Source: Streptomyces sp. AP-93
GTDB taxonomy: Bacteria > Actinomycetota > Actinomycetes > Streptomycetales > Streptomycetaceae
Assembly: GCF_022808175.1 (NCBI RefSeq)
Contig: NZ_JALGBX010000010.1
Location: 243,474-307,473, forward strand
Length of the DNA: 64,000 nucleotides
Direction: 5' to 3'
In this document: piece after piece, positions 40,180-48,024 of the stretch
Layout of the letters: every line of letters starts with the position of its first letter
Position numbering within the stretch: the first letter of the stretch is position 1
Notes under the pieces: model-generated
Databases searched by the model: none
What the model saw: the letters and a program-made list of their open reading frames with translations, nothing else
Told to the model about the DNA's origin: nothing
Translations under genes and position numbers: made by a program

Positions 40180-40572
40180 GGGTTTGCCGTAGGGGGGCCG
40201 AAGCGGGGGCGCCCTCCGGGGGCGCGCGTTCCTCTGGGCCACGGTGCCGAACGGGACCCTCGGCCCGCCCGGCACCGTAGCCCGGAGTACTTACGGCCGG
40301 CGGGTGTGCGGTGCCCGACGGCCGGTGGGAGGTGACGCGCGGTCAGGGCAGAGCGCGCGGCTTACCTCGATCCGTCCTCCTGTGCGGGGAGGGCGGAAGC
40401 TTGATGCAATTGTGGACTAGACCAATCTGTTCTGTCCATCCAATGCTGCGACCCGAAATCCCGTCGCTTCCTCCAAGCCTACGCGGAAGCGGGGGCTCCT
40501 GGATACTCCGTGGTCACTTCGGGGAATCGCGCTGAGGAAAGTCATGGCCCGTACCCGGGGTACGCTCGCCAC
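40180..40572 (+). other. 393-nt intergenic region between tetR and pdtaS
   Basis: Just after tetR lies a terminator-like stem at 40236-40283 (GGGC and ACGGTGCCG arms). A dre-like site follows at 40411-40426. CGTACCC-G-GGGTACG (40550-40564), directly before the kinase start, could fold over the ribosome site. No gene is seen. Confidence 0.6.
40411..40426. promoter_or_regulatory. dre-like DasR site upstream of pdtaS
   Basis: TGTGGACTAGACCAAT matches 12 of 16 positions of the DasR consensus, including CTAGACCA. It resembles the nagB site closely (13 of 16 identical). It lies 147 bp before the sensor-kinase GTG, with no amino-sugar gene nearby. Confidence 0.65.
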
Positions 40573-42051
40573 GTGCCCTCCATGAACGACCTCGTACGCC
40601 AGCACACCGCTCTCAGTGAAACCGACCTGGAGTGGCTCCACCTGCTGGTCTCGGAGTGGCAGCTGCTCTCCGACCTCTCCTTCGCCGACCTCGTGCTGTG
40701 GGTTCCCACCCTCGACGGCAGCCGGTACGTCTCGGTCGCGCAGATGCGCCCGAACACCGGCCCCACCTCGTACCAGGACGACATGGTCGGCCACCTGGTC
40801 CCGCGCGGCCGTCGCCCGCTGCTCGATGCCGCGCTCGACGAGGGCCGCATCGTGCGCGAGGGGGACCCGGAGTGGCGCGAGGAGGTGCCGGTCCGCGTCG
40901 AGTCGATCCCCGTGCGCCGCGAGGGCCGGGTCCTCGGAGTGATCGCACGCAATACCAACCTGCTCACTGTGCGTACACCCAGCCGGCTGGAGCTCACCTA
41001 CCTCCAGTCCGCCTCCGACCTGGCCCAGATGATCGCGGCGGGCTCCTTCCCGTTCCCCGGCCAGCAGGTCGACATGGACGCCTCCCCGCGCGTCGGCGAC
41101 GGCCTGATCAGGCTCGACTCCGAGGGCGTGGTGACGTACGCGTCCCCGAACGCGCTCTCCGCCTACCACCGGCTCGGCCTCGCCTCCGACCTGGTCGGCC
41201 AGCACCTGGGAACCATCACCTCCGAACTCGCGCCCTCCCGCGGCCCGGTGGACGAGGCCCTGGTCAAACTCGCCAGTGGCTGGGCCCCGCGCGAGACCGA
41301 GGCCGAGGGCAGCGGCGGGGTCATCCAGCTGCGCGCCATCCCGCTCAAGCCCAAGGGCACCCGGATCGGCTCGCTCGTCCTGTGCCGCGACGTCACGGAA
41401 CTGCGCCGTCGCGAACGTGAATTGATCACCAAGGACGCGACCATCCGGGAGATCCACCACCGGGTCAAGAACAACCTCCAGACCGTGGCCGCGCTCTTGC
41501 GCCTGCAGGCCCGCCGAATGGATTCGCCGCAGGGGCGCGAGGCGCTGAACGAAGCCGTCCGCCGCGTCGGTTCGATCGCGATCGTGCACGAGACGCTTTC
41601 TCAGAACCTGGACGAGCGGGTCGAGTTCGACGAGATCGCAGACCGCGTGATCGCGATGGTCTCCGAGATCTCCCCGGGCAAGGTCGACTGCCGGCGCACC
41701 GGCCGCTTCGGAATCCTGGACGCGGAGGTCGCCACTCCGCTGTCGATGGTGCTGACGGAGATCCTCCAGAACGCCCTGGAGCACGCCTTCACCCAGGGCG
41801 AGGGCGGCACCGTGGAGGTGTCCGCGGCCCGCTCGGGCACCGGCCGCGACGATGCCCGGCTGCTGATCTCGGTGGTCGACGACGGCTGCGGCCTGCCCGA
41901 GGGGTTCGACCCCCAACGGGCCGGCAACCTCGGGCTGCAGATCGTACGGACCCTGGTGGAGGGCGAACTCGGCGGCACCTTCGACATGGTGGCGTCCGAG
42001 CCGCGCGGCACCAAGGTCGTCCTCGACCTGCCGGCCAGTCCGCAGAAGTAG
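40573..42051 (+). CDS. pdtaS: PdtaS-type cytosolic sensor histidine kinase
   Basis: A 492-aa soluble kinase. A GAF-like N-terminal domain lies at about 10-165, a PAS domain at about 185-285, a HisKA_2 phospho-acceptor at about 285-360 (E-I-H-H-R-V-K-N-N-L-Q, His295/296), and an ATPase domain to the end (E-I-L-Q-N-A-L-E-H-A-F; D-D-G-C-G-L-P). This is the architecture of mycobacterial PdtaS, which is also encoded next to the wblE/whiB1 gene, as here. PdtaS phosphorylates PdtaR, an ANTAR-domain RNA-binding antiterminator encoded elsewhere. The GTG at 40573 is preferred (P-S-M-N-D-L-V); an ATG at 40582 is the alternative. A dre-like site lies upstream. Confidence 0.87.
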   Translation: MPSMNDLVRQHTALSETDLEWLHLLVSEWQLLSDLSFADLVLWVPTLDGSRYVSVAQMRPNTGPTSYQDDMVGHLVPRGRRPLLDAALDEGRIVREGDPEWREEVPVRVESIPVRREGRVLGVIARNTNLLTVRTPSRLELTYLQSASDLAQMIAAGSFPFPGQQVDMDASPRVGDGLIRLDSEGVVTYASPNALSAYHRLGLASDLVGQHLGTITSELAPSRGPVDEALVKLASGWAPRETEAEGSGGVIQLRAIPLKPKGTRIGSLVLCRDVTELRRRERELITKDATIREIHHRVKNNLQTVAALLRLQARRMDSPQGREALNEAVRRVGSIAIVHETLSQNLDERVEFDEIADRVIAMVSEISPGKVDCRRTGRFGILDAEVATPLSMVLTEILQNALEHAFTQGEGGTVEVSAARSGTGRDDARLLISVVDDGCGLPEGFDPQRAGNLGLQIVRTLVEGELGGTFDMVASEPRGTKVVLDLPASPQK

Positions 42052-42211
42052 CGCACCGCGCCGGTGACCCAGAGTGATGTCAAGGGCCTCGGAAGGGGTC
42101 CGGACAGCACTGAACCCCGGACCGAATGGTTTTCGGTACGGGGTTCAAGAGCACGTTACGAAGCGCTTATATGGGTACTACGCGCTGCGGCTCGAGGCTC
42201 GAAAGTCGATG

Positions 42212-42469
42212 TCAGGCGGTTGCGTTGCGCGCCCGATTGCGAGCGGCGCGGCGCTTCATTGCGCGGCGCTCGTCCTCGCTGAGACCGCCCCAGACACCGG
42301 AGTCCTGACCGGACTCGAGCGCCCACTGCAGGCACTGCTCCATGACGGGGCAACGGCGGCAGACGGCCTTGGCTTCCTCGATCTGCAGCAGCGCAGGACC
42401 GGTGTTGCCGATGGGGAAGAAGAGTTCCGGGTCTTCCTCGCGGCAAACGGCGTTGTGACGCCAGTCCAT
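42212..42469 (-). CDS. wblE: WhiB-like iron-sulfur regulator WblE (WhiB1 orthologue)
   Basis: An 85-aa WhiB-family protein. The 4Fe-4S ligands are Cys9, Cys37, Cys40 and Cys46, the same numbering as mycobacterial WhiB1. The G-V-W-G-G-L turn and an Arg/Lys-rich tail for DNA contact follow. WhiB1/WblE is essential in mycobacteria, binds the primary sigma factor and reacts with nitric oxide. The start at 42469 is chosen because upstream in-frame sequence is not conserved-looking; ATGGAG and AAGGAG lie before it. It is convergent with pdtaS. Confidence 0.95.
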   Translation of the reverse strand: MDWRHNAVCREEDPELFFPIGNTGPALLQIEEAKAVCRRCPVMEQCLQWALESGQDSGVWGGLSEDERRAMKRRAARNRARNATA

Positions 42470-42801
42470 GGCTGCTCCATCTCCTTGTATTGCGGGCAGG
42501 TTGCTTGTGAATGTGAACGCTTTCACGAATCCCTTCGTGAGGGAAGGGAGACCGCCCAGTTTGGGGAAAAACTCGCCCTGGGCTGCCGGAGATTCGTGGA
42601 GGGGTTCTGGCGGTCTGTGTGGGTGCCGGGTTCTGCGGGCTGTCCCGATCGCCATGTAGAGATTCGCAAACCTCGGACGGGGATACAACCCCTTCCGGAA
42701 AGTTTTTTTTGATTCGTCGGTGTCTACTAGGTCACAGCCCTACTTCCTAGGGGTGGACCGGCGTGTAAACGTTCGAGTGGAAGGACTTTCGGCCCTTCCA
42801 C
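42470..42801 (-). other. 332-nt leader/promoter region of wblE
   Basis: No gene is seen. Near wblE there are two overlapping dyads: GTGAA-CGCT-TTCAC (42513-42526) and TCACGAA-TCCC-TTCGTGA (42523-42540), about 45-70 bp before the start. An eight-T tract on the plus strand lies at about 42703-42710. The terminator of the diacylglycerol kinase gene enters at the far end. No sigmaR-type promoter was found. Confidence 0.55.
42513..42540. promoter_or_regulatory. Overlapping inverted repeats upstream of wblE
   Basis: Two dyads share TTCAC: arms of 5 bp with a 4-nt gap, and arms of 7 bp with a 4-nt gap. They are mutually exclusive as RNA hairpins or could be two protein sites. In mycobacteria the whiB1 promoter is controlled by a CRP-family protein, but the half-sites here do not clearly match. 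Confidence 0.4.
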
Positions 42802-42803
42802 TC
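42775..42803 (-). terminator. Terminator overlapping the end of the diacylglycerol kinase gene
   Basis: GAGTGGAAGG (42775-42784) pairs with CCTTCCACTC (42794-42803) around a 9-nt loop. On the minus strand the first arm starts within the stop codon of the kinase gene. Confidence 0.65.
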
Positions 42804-43767
42804 ACACAATCACACGCAGTGCACGGCGTACGCCTGTGAACCGAACGCTGGTGCGCAGCCCGAGGTGGTCACCGTCCATCTGGAACGGAAGCGGCACCTT
42901 CGAATGCAAGGTGAAGTCCGTCAGATCGTGCAGAGACACCGCATGCTTGCCGTGCGGTCCGCGCTCAGGAGTCGAGGTCAGGAGCTGTGTCGCGTAGCGA
43001 GCGACCGCCGGAGTTGACAAACGGTCCAGTGCCAATACGTCAAGTGCGGTATCGAACGACGCCTCCGGGGAGGCGTAGAGCGGCCGGTTGCCCAGATATG
43101 TCCAGGGTGACGTGTTGCACACTATCGACAGCACCAGATCCGTCACCGGATCCGCGCCGGGCCGCTCCAGGGTCACCATGCCGCGCCGGCGGTGCGGCTC
43201 TTCCCAGAACTGGCGCATCAGCTGTCGCACGTACAGGGCATGGGTCGAACGCTTGCCCCGTTCCCGCTGCTGTTCGACGCGCCCCACCACACCCGCGTCG
43301 AAGCCGAAGCCCGCGCAGAAGGTGAACCAGCGCGCCGGAACCGACTCGTCCTCGGTGCCGGGGGTGCCGGCCGCGAGTCCCAGGCCGACCGTCCGCTCGC
43401 GCCGCTCCCGCAGTGCGTCCAGCAGGGCGCCGGTCGCCTCGACCGCGTCGTTGGGCAGGCCGAGCGCGCGGGCGAAGACATTGGTGGAGCCACCGGGGAC
43501 CACCGCGAGCCCGGGCAGCCGTTCCGGATCGGGACCCTCGTGCAGCAGTCCGTTGACCACTTCGTTGACGGTGCCGTCACCGCCCAGGGCCACCACCAGG
43601 TCCACACCGGTCTCGGCCGCCCTGCGGCCCAGGTCCCGGGCGTGGCCGCGGTATTCGGTGGTGACCGCCTCCAGCTTCATCTCGCTGGCGAGGGCGTGGG
43701 TCAGGACGTCGCGCGTGCGCGCACTGGTCGTCGTCGCTGCTGGGTTGGCCACGAGGAGTGCACGCAT
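42802..43767 (-). CDS. Diacylglycerol/lipid kinase family protein
   Basis: A 321-aa protein of the DAGK catalytic-domain family. The nucleotide-binding signature is G-G-D-G-T-V-N-E-V-V-N-G (about 62-73), followed by V-V-P-G-G-S-T-N-V-F-A-R-A-L-G (about 89-103), the form seen in actinobacterial lipid kinases. Possible substrates are diacylglycerol, undecaprenol or a sphingoid-like lipid; sequence alone does not decide. It begins at the ATG at 43767 (M-R-A-L-L-V-A-N-P-A) and ends in a hairpin. A homologue adjoins whiB1 in mycobacteria too, so the cluster is old. Confidence 0.88.
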   Translation of the reverse strand: MRALLVANPAATTTSARTRDVLTHALASEMKLEAVTTEYRGHARDLGRRAAETGVDLVVALGGDGTVNEVVNGLLHEGPDPERLPGLAVVPGGSTNVFARALGLPNDAVEATGALLDALRERRERTVGLGLAAGTPGTEDESVPARWFTFCAGFGFDAGVVGRVEQQRERGKRSTHALYVRQLMRQFWEEPHRRRGMVTLERPGADPVTDLVLSIVCNTSPWTYLGNRPLYASPEASFDTALDVLALDRLSTPAVARYATQLLTSTPERGPHGKHAVSLHDLTDFTLHSKVPLPFQMDGDHLGLRTSVRFTGVRRALRVIV

Positions 43768-43852
43768 GGGCGTCAGCCTACCGACCCCTTCCGGCGCAGC
43801 CCATACTGGCCGTCCCCTCCGGGTGCGGGAGGGGCGCGGCTACCCTGCTGGG

Positions 43853-44287
43853 GTGAGTACGAAGCCCACCCCCACCGAGTCCGCCGTCCGCTCCCCGCTG
43901 CCCCGCCGGCTGACCGCGGCCGCCGTGCTGACCGCGCTGGAGGGGCTGGCCCTGGCCGGGCCCGGCGTCGCCGATCTGTACATGGGCGTCGCCGGGGGCG
44001 CCGACCCCGTGCAGGCGCTGACCGGAGGGGTCACCCTGCTCGTCCTGGCCTCGCTGCCGCTGGTCGCGGCGCGCGGGCTGCTCCTGGGCCGGCGCTGGAG
44101 CCGCGGCCCGGCGCTGATCACCCAGCTGATGTCGCTGCCCGTCGCCTGGATGCTGTGGACCGCGGGAGGGGCGATGAAGGCCGCCGCCGTGGCGCTGGCC
44201 CTGGCCGCGGTGGCCGTCACGGCCCTCCTGGTGAACCCGAAGGCCACCGAAGCGCTGGGCATCGGGCCCGCGGAACGGGCCCGATAG
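43853..44287 (+). CDS. Small integral membrane protein
   Basis: A 144-aa protein with four predicted membrane helices (about 20-45, 55-78, 85-105, 112-130) and short loops. The start is a GTG at 43853; the frame is open far upstream, but only from here does the sequence look like a membrane protein. No family motif is recognised beyond that of small actinobacterial four-helix membrane proteins. It is divergent from the lipid kinase gene and convergent with sigH, 26 nt from its stop. Confidence 0.7.
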   Translation: MSTKPTPTESAVRSPLPRRLTAAAVLTALEGLALAGPGVADLYMGVAGGADPVQALTGGVTLLVLASLPLVAARGLLLGRRWSRGPALITQLMSLPVAWMLWTAGGAMKAAAVALALAAVAVTALLVNPKATEALGIGPAERAR

Positions 44288-44313
44288 CCCGTACGGGCGG
44301 CTCTTCTGCCCCC

Positions 44314-45228
44314 CTACTCCTCGACCAGGAGCTTCTCGCGGAGCTGGGCCAGGGTGCGGGCCAGCAGCCGGGAGACGTGCATCTGGGAGATGCCGACCTC
44401 CTGGGCGATCTGCGACTGGGTCATGTTGCCGAAGAACCGCAGCAGCAGGATCCGCTTCTCCCGCGGCGGCAGTCCTTCGAGCAGCGGCTTGAGGGACTCG
44501 CGGTACTCGACGCCCTCCAGCGCCTCGTCCTCCGAGCCCAGGGTGTCCGCGACCGCCGGCGACTCGTCGTCGGTGTCCGGGACGTCCAGCGAGAGCGTGC
44601 TGTAGGCGTTGGCCGATTCCAGGCCCTCCAGCACCTCCTCCTCGGAGATCCCCAGCCGTTCGGCCAGTTCGTGCACCGTGGGGGAGCGGCCGTGCTGCTG
44701 GGACAGTTCCGCCGTCGCCGTGGTCAGCGAGAGCCGCAGCTCCTGCAGGCGCCTGGGGACCCGTACCGCCCAGCCCTTGTCGCGGAAGTGGCGCTTGATC
44801 TCGCCGACCACCGTGGGCGTGGCGTACGTGGAGAACTCGACCCCGCGGTCCGGGTCGAAGCGGTCCACCGACTTGATCAGACCGATGGTGGCGACCTGGG
44901 TCAGGTCGTCCAGCGGCTCGCCGCGGTTGCGGAAGCGCCGGGCCAGGTGCTCGACGAGCGGCAGGTGCATCCGTACGAGCCGGTTGCGCAGCTCCGCCTT
45001 CTCCGGCGAGCCGTCGGGCAGCTCCCGGAGCTCGATGAACAGGGCCCGCGCGCCGCTGCGGTCGCGCGGATCCGGCAGGGGCGGCGGCGCGGTGAACACC
45101 GGAGCCCGAAGGGCTTCGGTGGTGTCCGCGGCCGGGGTTACGTCCGCGGCCGGAGCCGCCGGCTGGGCCGTGGCAGCGGCCCCCGGTGGCTGGACCGGCA
45201 GTGTTTGGTCGTGCTGGTTCTCGCTCAC
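44314..45228 (-). CDS. sigH: Stress-response sigma factor SigH (SigB/SigF family)
   Basis: A 304-aa group 3 sigma factor from the GTG at 45228. An Ala/Pro-rich N-terminus (1-55) precedes region 2 (about 80-150; L-T-Q-V-A-T-I-G-L-I-K-S-V-D-R-F), region 3 (about 155-230) and region 4 (about 245-300; M-T-Q-S-Q-I-A-Q-E-V-G-I-S-Q-M-H-V-S-R). The upstream gene encodes an RsbW-like anti-sigma protein, and from memory this pair occupies the sigH-prsH/ushX position of S. coelicolor. Several SigH isoforms are reported there; here too the frame stays open upstream, so longer forms are possible. Expected role: osmotic and developmental control. Confidence 0.88.
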   Translation of the reverse strand: MSENQHDQTLPVQPPGAAATAQPAAPAADVTPAADTTEALRAPVFTAPPPLPDPRDRSGARALFIELRELPDGSPEKAELRNRLVRMHLPLVEHLARRFRNRGEPLDDLTQVATIGLIKSVDRFDPDRGVEFSTYATPTVVGEIKRHFRDKGWAVRVPRRLQELRLSLTTATAELSQQHGRSPTVHELAERLGISEEEVLEGLESANAYSTLSLDVPDTDDESPAVADTLGSEDEALEGVEYRESLKPLLEGLPPREKRILLLRFFGNMTQSQIAQEVGISQMHVSRLLARTLAQLREKLLVEE

Positions 45229-45383
45229 AGGGCCCGCCCGTCGCTCCGCCGAGTCCAAAAAGCCGTTTTCCGCATCCGTGTCAGCCGGGTGCGGCCGGGC
45301 GTGCTGCTGCTCCGGAATGCCACCGTCGACCTCGTGTCCTACCCGGGGCCGATCCCCGCCCCGCACCGGGACCTCCCCGCCGC

Positions 45384-45797
45384 TCACGCCGGGCCTGGTC
45401 CCGCGCCGCGCTGTTTGTAGAGGCTGATGCTCACCGTCTTGTTCTCCTCGACCGTGGCCTCGACCTTCCCGGCGAGTGCCGAGAGGACCGTCCACGCGAA
45501 CGTGTCGCGCTCCGGTGCCCGGCCGTCGGTGGTCGGGGCGGAGACGGTCACCTCCAGCGAATCGTCGACCAACCGGAAGACGCAGCTGAGGACGGAGCCG
45601 GGCACGGCCTGCTGGAGCAGGATCGCGCAGGCCTCGTCCACCGCGATGCGGAGGTCCTCGATCTCGTCGAGGGTGAAGTCCAAACGTGCCGCGAGGCCGG
45701 CCGTGGCCGTCCGCAGCACAGACAGGTAGGCACCCGCAGCGGGCAGCCGGACTTCCACGAAGTCCTGGGTCCCGGGCTCGCCTGCGATCTGGGACAC
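45384..45797 (-). CDS. prsH: RsbW/SpoIIAB-like anti-sigma factor of SigH
   Basis: A 137-aa GHKL-ATPase-type protein. The N-box region is E-D-L-R-I-A-V-D-E-A-C at about 56-66. The later glycine boxes are weak, as in many Streptomyces anti-sigma proteins. It is 155 nt upstream of sigH on the same strand, the arrangement of prsH (ushX)-sigH, where it binds and inhibits SigH and is itself countered by an anti-anti-sigma protein (BldG) encoded elsewhere. The GTG at 45797 is preferred because GGAGG lies 5 nt before it; a GTG two codons upstream overlaps that site. Confidence 0.82.
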   Translation of the reverse strand: MSQIAGEPGTQDFVEVRLPAAGAYLSVLRTATAGLAARLDFTLDEIEDLRIAVDEACAILLQQAVPGSVLSCVFRLVDDSLEVTVSAPTTDGRAPERDTFAWTVLSALAGKVEATVEENKTVSISLYKQRGAGPGPA

Positions 45798-46024
45798 CCT
45801 CACCTCCAAGGTGGTACGAGCTCTGTTCGCCGGTGACGCTATCGCGATCCGGGCGATCGTGTCGCGGCACCCCTGTCGGAGGGTGCAGAGCCCCGTCGAA
45901 CATAGCTGGCCGAAGGGCCGTGCCTTGCGACCAGTGACTGATGGTAAGCCCATGGGGACGCACAGTGGCTAGGGGTCTGCGGGCCCAAATCAGGGGAACC
46001 GGCGGAGGGTTGACCTACCCCGCT

Positions 46025-46285
46025 TCAGACGATCGAACCGTCGACAAAACACCATCGCCACGTCTCGCCCGGTTCGAAGCTGCGCATCACCGGATGTCCG
46101 GTCTCCCGGTGGTGCGCCGTGGCGTGCCGGTGGGGCGAGGAATCGCAGCAGCCGACGTGCCCGCACCCCAGGCACAGCCGGAGCTGGACGGGATGACTGC
46201 CGAGTGCCAGACATTCGGGGCAGGTCTGGGCAAGCGGGGCCGGCTCGGGGCGCGGCAGTTCGGGAACGTGGGTGCACTCGCTCAT
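46025..46285 (-). CDS. UBP-type zinc-finger protein
   Basis: An 86-aa protein that is essentially one ZnF-UBP domain: C-x-E/x-C (C-P-E-C), C-L-G-C-G-H-V-G-C-C, H-R-H-A-T-A-H-H-R-E-T-G-H and W-R-W-C-F. These supply the Cys/His zinc ligands. In eukaryotes the fold binds ubiquitin C-termini; its bacterial role is not known. Actinobacteria often encode it beside a Na+/H+ antiporter, as here (divergent, 63 nt apart). The start at 46285 (M-S-E-C-T-H) is within the promoter gap. A link to the antiporter is only contextual. Confidence 0.85.
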   Translation of the reverse strand: MSECTHVPELPRPEPAPLAQTCPECLALGSHPVQLRLCLGCGHVGCCDSSPHRHATAHHRETGHPVMRSFEPGETWRWCFVDGSIV

Positions 46286-46348
46286 GATGGCCAGCGTACT
46301 GAGGTACGGGCGCCCGGGATGCCATGACTCAAGCGAGGATGATCTTCG

Positions 46349-47926
46349 ATGGAGGTATTGCCGCTGGTGGCGCTGGTCGCCGGCTGCGCGGTCGTCGCGG
46401 GCCTGGCCCGCCGCACTCCGGTGCCCGCGCCCCTGCTGCTGGTCGCCGCCGGACTGGCCGCGGCCTACGTGCCGGGCGTGCCCGAGTACGGCCTGGACCC
46501 GCACATCGTGCTGCCCCTGCTGCTCCCGCCGCTGCTCTACACGGCCGCGGTGGACAGCTCGTACCTGGACCTGCGGGCGAACATCCGGCCCGTCGCACTG
46601 CTCTCGGTGGGGTACGTGCTCTTCGCGACCGTCGCCGTCGGGTACGCGGCGTACCTGCTGGTGCCGGGGCTCTCGCTGCCGGTGGCGCTGGTGCTGGGGG
46701 CGGTGATCGCCCCGCCCGACGCGGTCGCGGCGACGGCCATCGCCCGCAAGCTCGGGCTGCCGAACCGGATCACGACCATCCTCCAGGGTGAGTCCCTGGT
46801 CAACGACGCCACCGCGATCACCGCGTTCAAGGTCGCGCTGGCGGCGGCGGTCGGGGCGAGCGCCGGCTGGACGGACGGGATCCAGGAGTTCCTGCTGGCC
46901 TCGGTGGGCGGGGTCGCGGTCGGCCTGCTGCTGATGGTCCCGATCCACGTCCTGCGCACGAAGCTGCGCGAACCGCTCCTGCAGAACACCCTGTCGCTGC
47001 TGATCCCCTTCGTGGCCTACGCCGCCGCCGAGCGGGTGCACGCGTCGGGAGTGCTGGCGGTCGTCGTGGTCGCGCTGTACCTCGGGCACCGCAACTGGCA
47101 GGTCGACTTCGCGACCCGGCTCCAGGAGGAGGCGGTCTGGAAGATGGTCGCCTTCATCCTCGAATCGGTGGTCTTCGCGCTGATCGGACTCCAGCTGCCC
47201 GTGGTGCTCAAGGGGCTGGGGGAGAACGAGGGCGCAGCCGCGGCGGGCTACGCGGTGGTCGTGTTCCTCGTCGTGGTGGCGGCCCGCTTCGCCTGGGTCT
47301 TCCCGGCGACGTTCCTGCCGAGGCTCTCGGCGCGGATCCGCGCGCGCGAGCCGGAGACGAGCTGGAAGGCGCCGGTCATCGTGGGATGGGCCGGCATGCG
47401 GGGCGTGGTCTCGCTGGCGATCGCCTTCTCCGTACCGGAAGACGTGCCCCACCGGAACCTGATCCTCTTCCTGACCTTCACCACCGTGATCGGCACGCTG
47501 GTGGTCCAGGGCCTGACCCTGCCGCCGCTGATCCGGCTGCTGCGGCTGCCGGCCAAGGACACGCACGCCGAGACCCTGGCGGAGGCCCAGGCCCAGAGCG
47601 AGGCCTCGCGGGCGGCGGAGGACCGCCTGACGGAGCTTCTGGACTCTCCCGCGAACGCCCTCCCGCCCCCGCTGGCGGACCGGCTGCGCACGGTGCTGGA
47701 GCGGCGGCGCAACGCCGTGTGGGAGCGGCTGGGGGAGGTCAACGCGGTGACGGGCGAGTCCGCGGACGAGGTCTACCGCCGCCTGGCGGGGGAGATGATC
47801 GCGGCGGAACGCGAGGTGTTCGTCTCCCTGCGCGACGCCCGCCGCATCGACGACGAAATGCTCCGGGCCCTGCTGCGCCGTCTGGACCTGGAGGAGGCGG
47901 CGGCATACCGGGAGGAAGCGGGCTGA
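46349..47926 (+). CDS. Na+/H+ antiporter (CPA1 family)
   Basis: A 525-aa transporter with about 12 membrane helices (to residue 400) and a hydrophilic Glu/Arg/Ala-rich C-terminal domain (about 405-525). The CPA1 signatures A-P-P-D-A-V-A-A-T (about 116-124) and G-E-S-L-V-N-D-A-T (about 146-154) carry the ion-binding acidic residues. It should export sodium for protons, and the tail is probably regulatory. The start at 46349 (M-E-V-L-P-L) leads straight into the first helix. It is divergent from the UBP-type zinc finger gene. Confidence 0.92.
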   Translation: MEVLPLVALVAGCAVVAGLARRTPVPAPLLLVAAGLAAAYVPGVPEYGLDPHIVLPLLLPPLLYTAAVDSSYLDLRANIRPVALLSVGYVLFATVAVGYAAYLLVPGLSLPVALVLGAVIAPPDAVAATAIARKLGLPNRITTILQGESLVNDATAITAFKVALAAAVGASAGWTDGIQEFLLASVGGVAVGLLLMVPIHVLRTKLREPLLQNTLSLLIPFVAYAAAERVHASGVLAVVVVALYLGHRNWQVDFATRLQEEAVWKMVAFILESVVFALIGLQLPVVLKGLGENEGAAAAGYAVVVFLVVVAARFAWVFPATFLPRLSARIRAREPETSWKAPVIVGWAGMRGVVSLAIAFSVPEDVPHRNLILFLTFTTVIGTLVVQGLTLPPLIRLLRLPAKDTHAETLAEAQAQSEASRAAEDRLTELLDSPANALPPPLADRLRTVLERRRNAVWERLGEVNAVTGESADEVYRRLAGEMIAAEREVFVSLRDARRIDDEMLRALLRRLDLEEAAAYREEAG

Positions 47927-48024
47927 GCGCGGGGCCGGCGCCCCTGGCTGCGGTCCGGGGCCGCCCGCCGCGGTGGCGGCCCGGTGTGGCCGGTGGGGGC
48001 CCCGGCCGCGAGCTGCCTCCCGGG

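Noticed and set aside
42717..42740. Additional dre site in the wblE leader
   Set aside because: GTCTACTAGGTC resembles a core but lacks both TGG/CCA half-sites; too few matches to the consensus.
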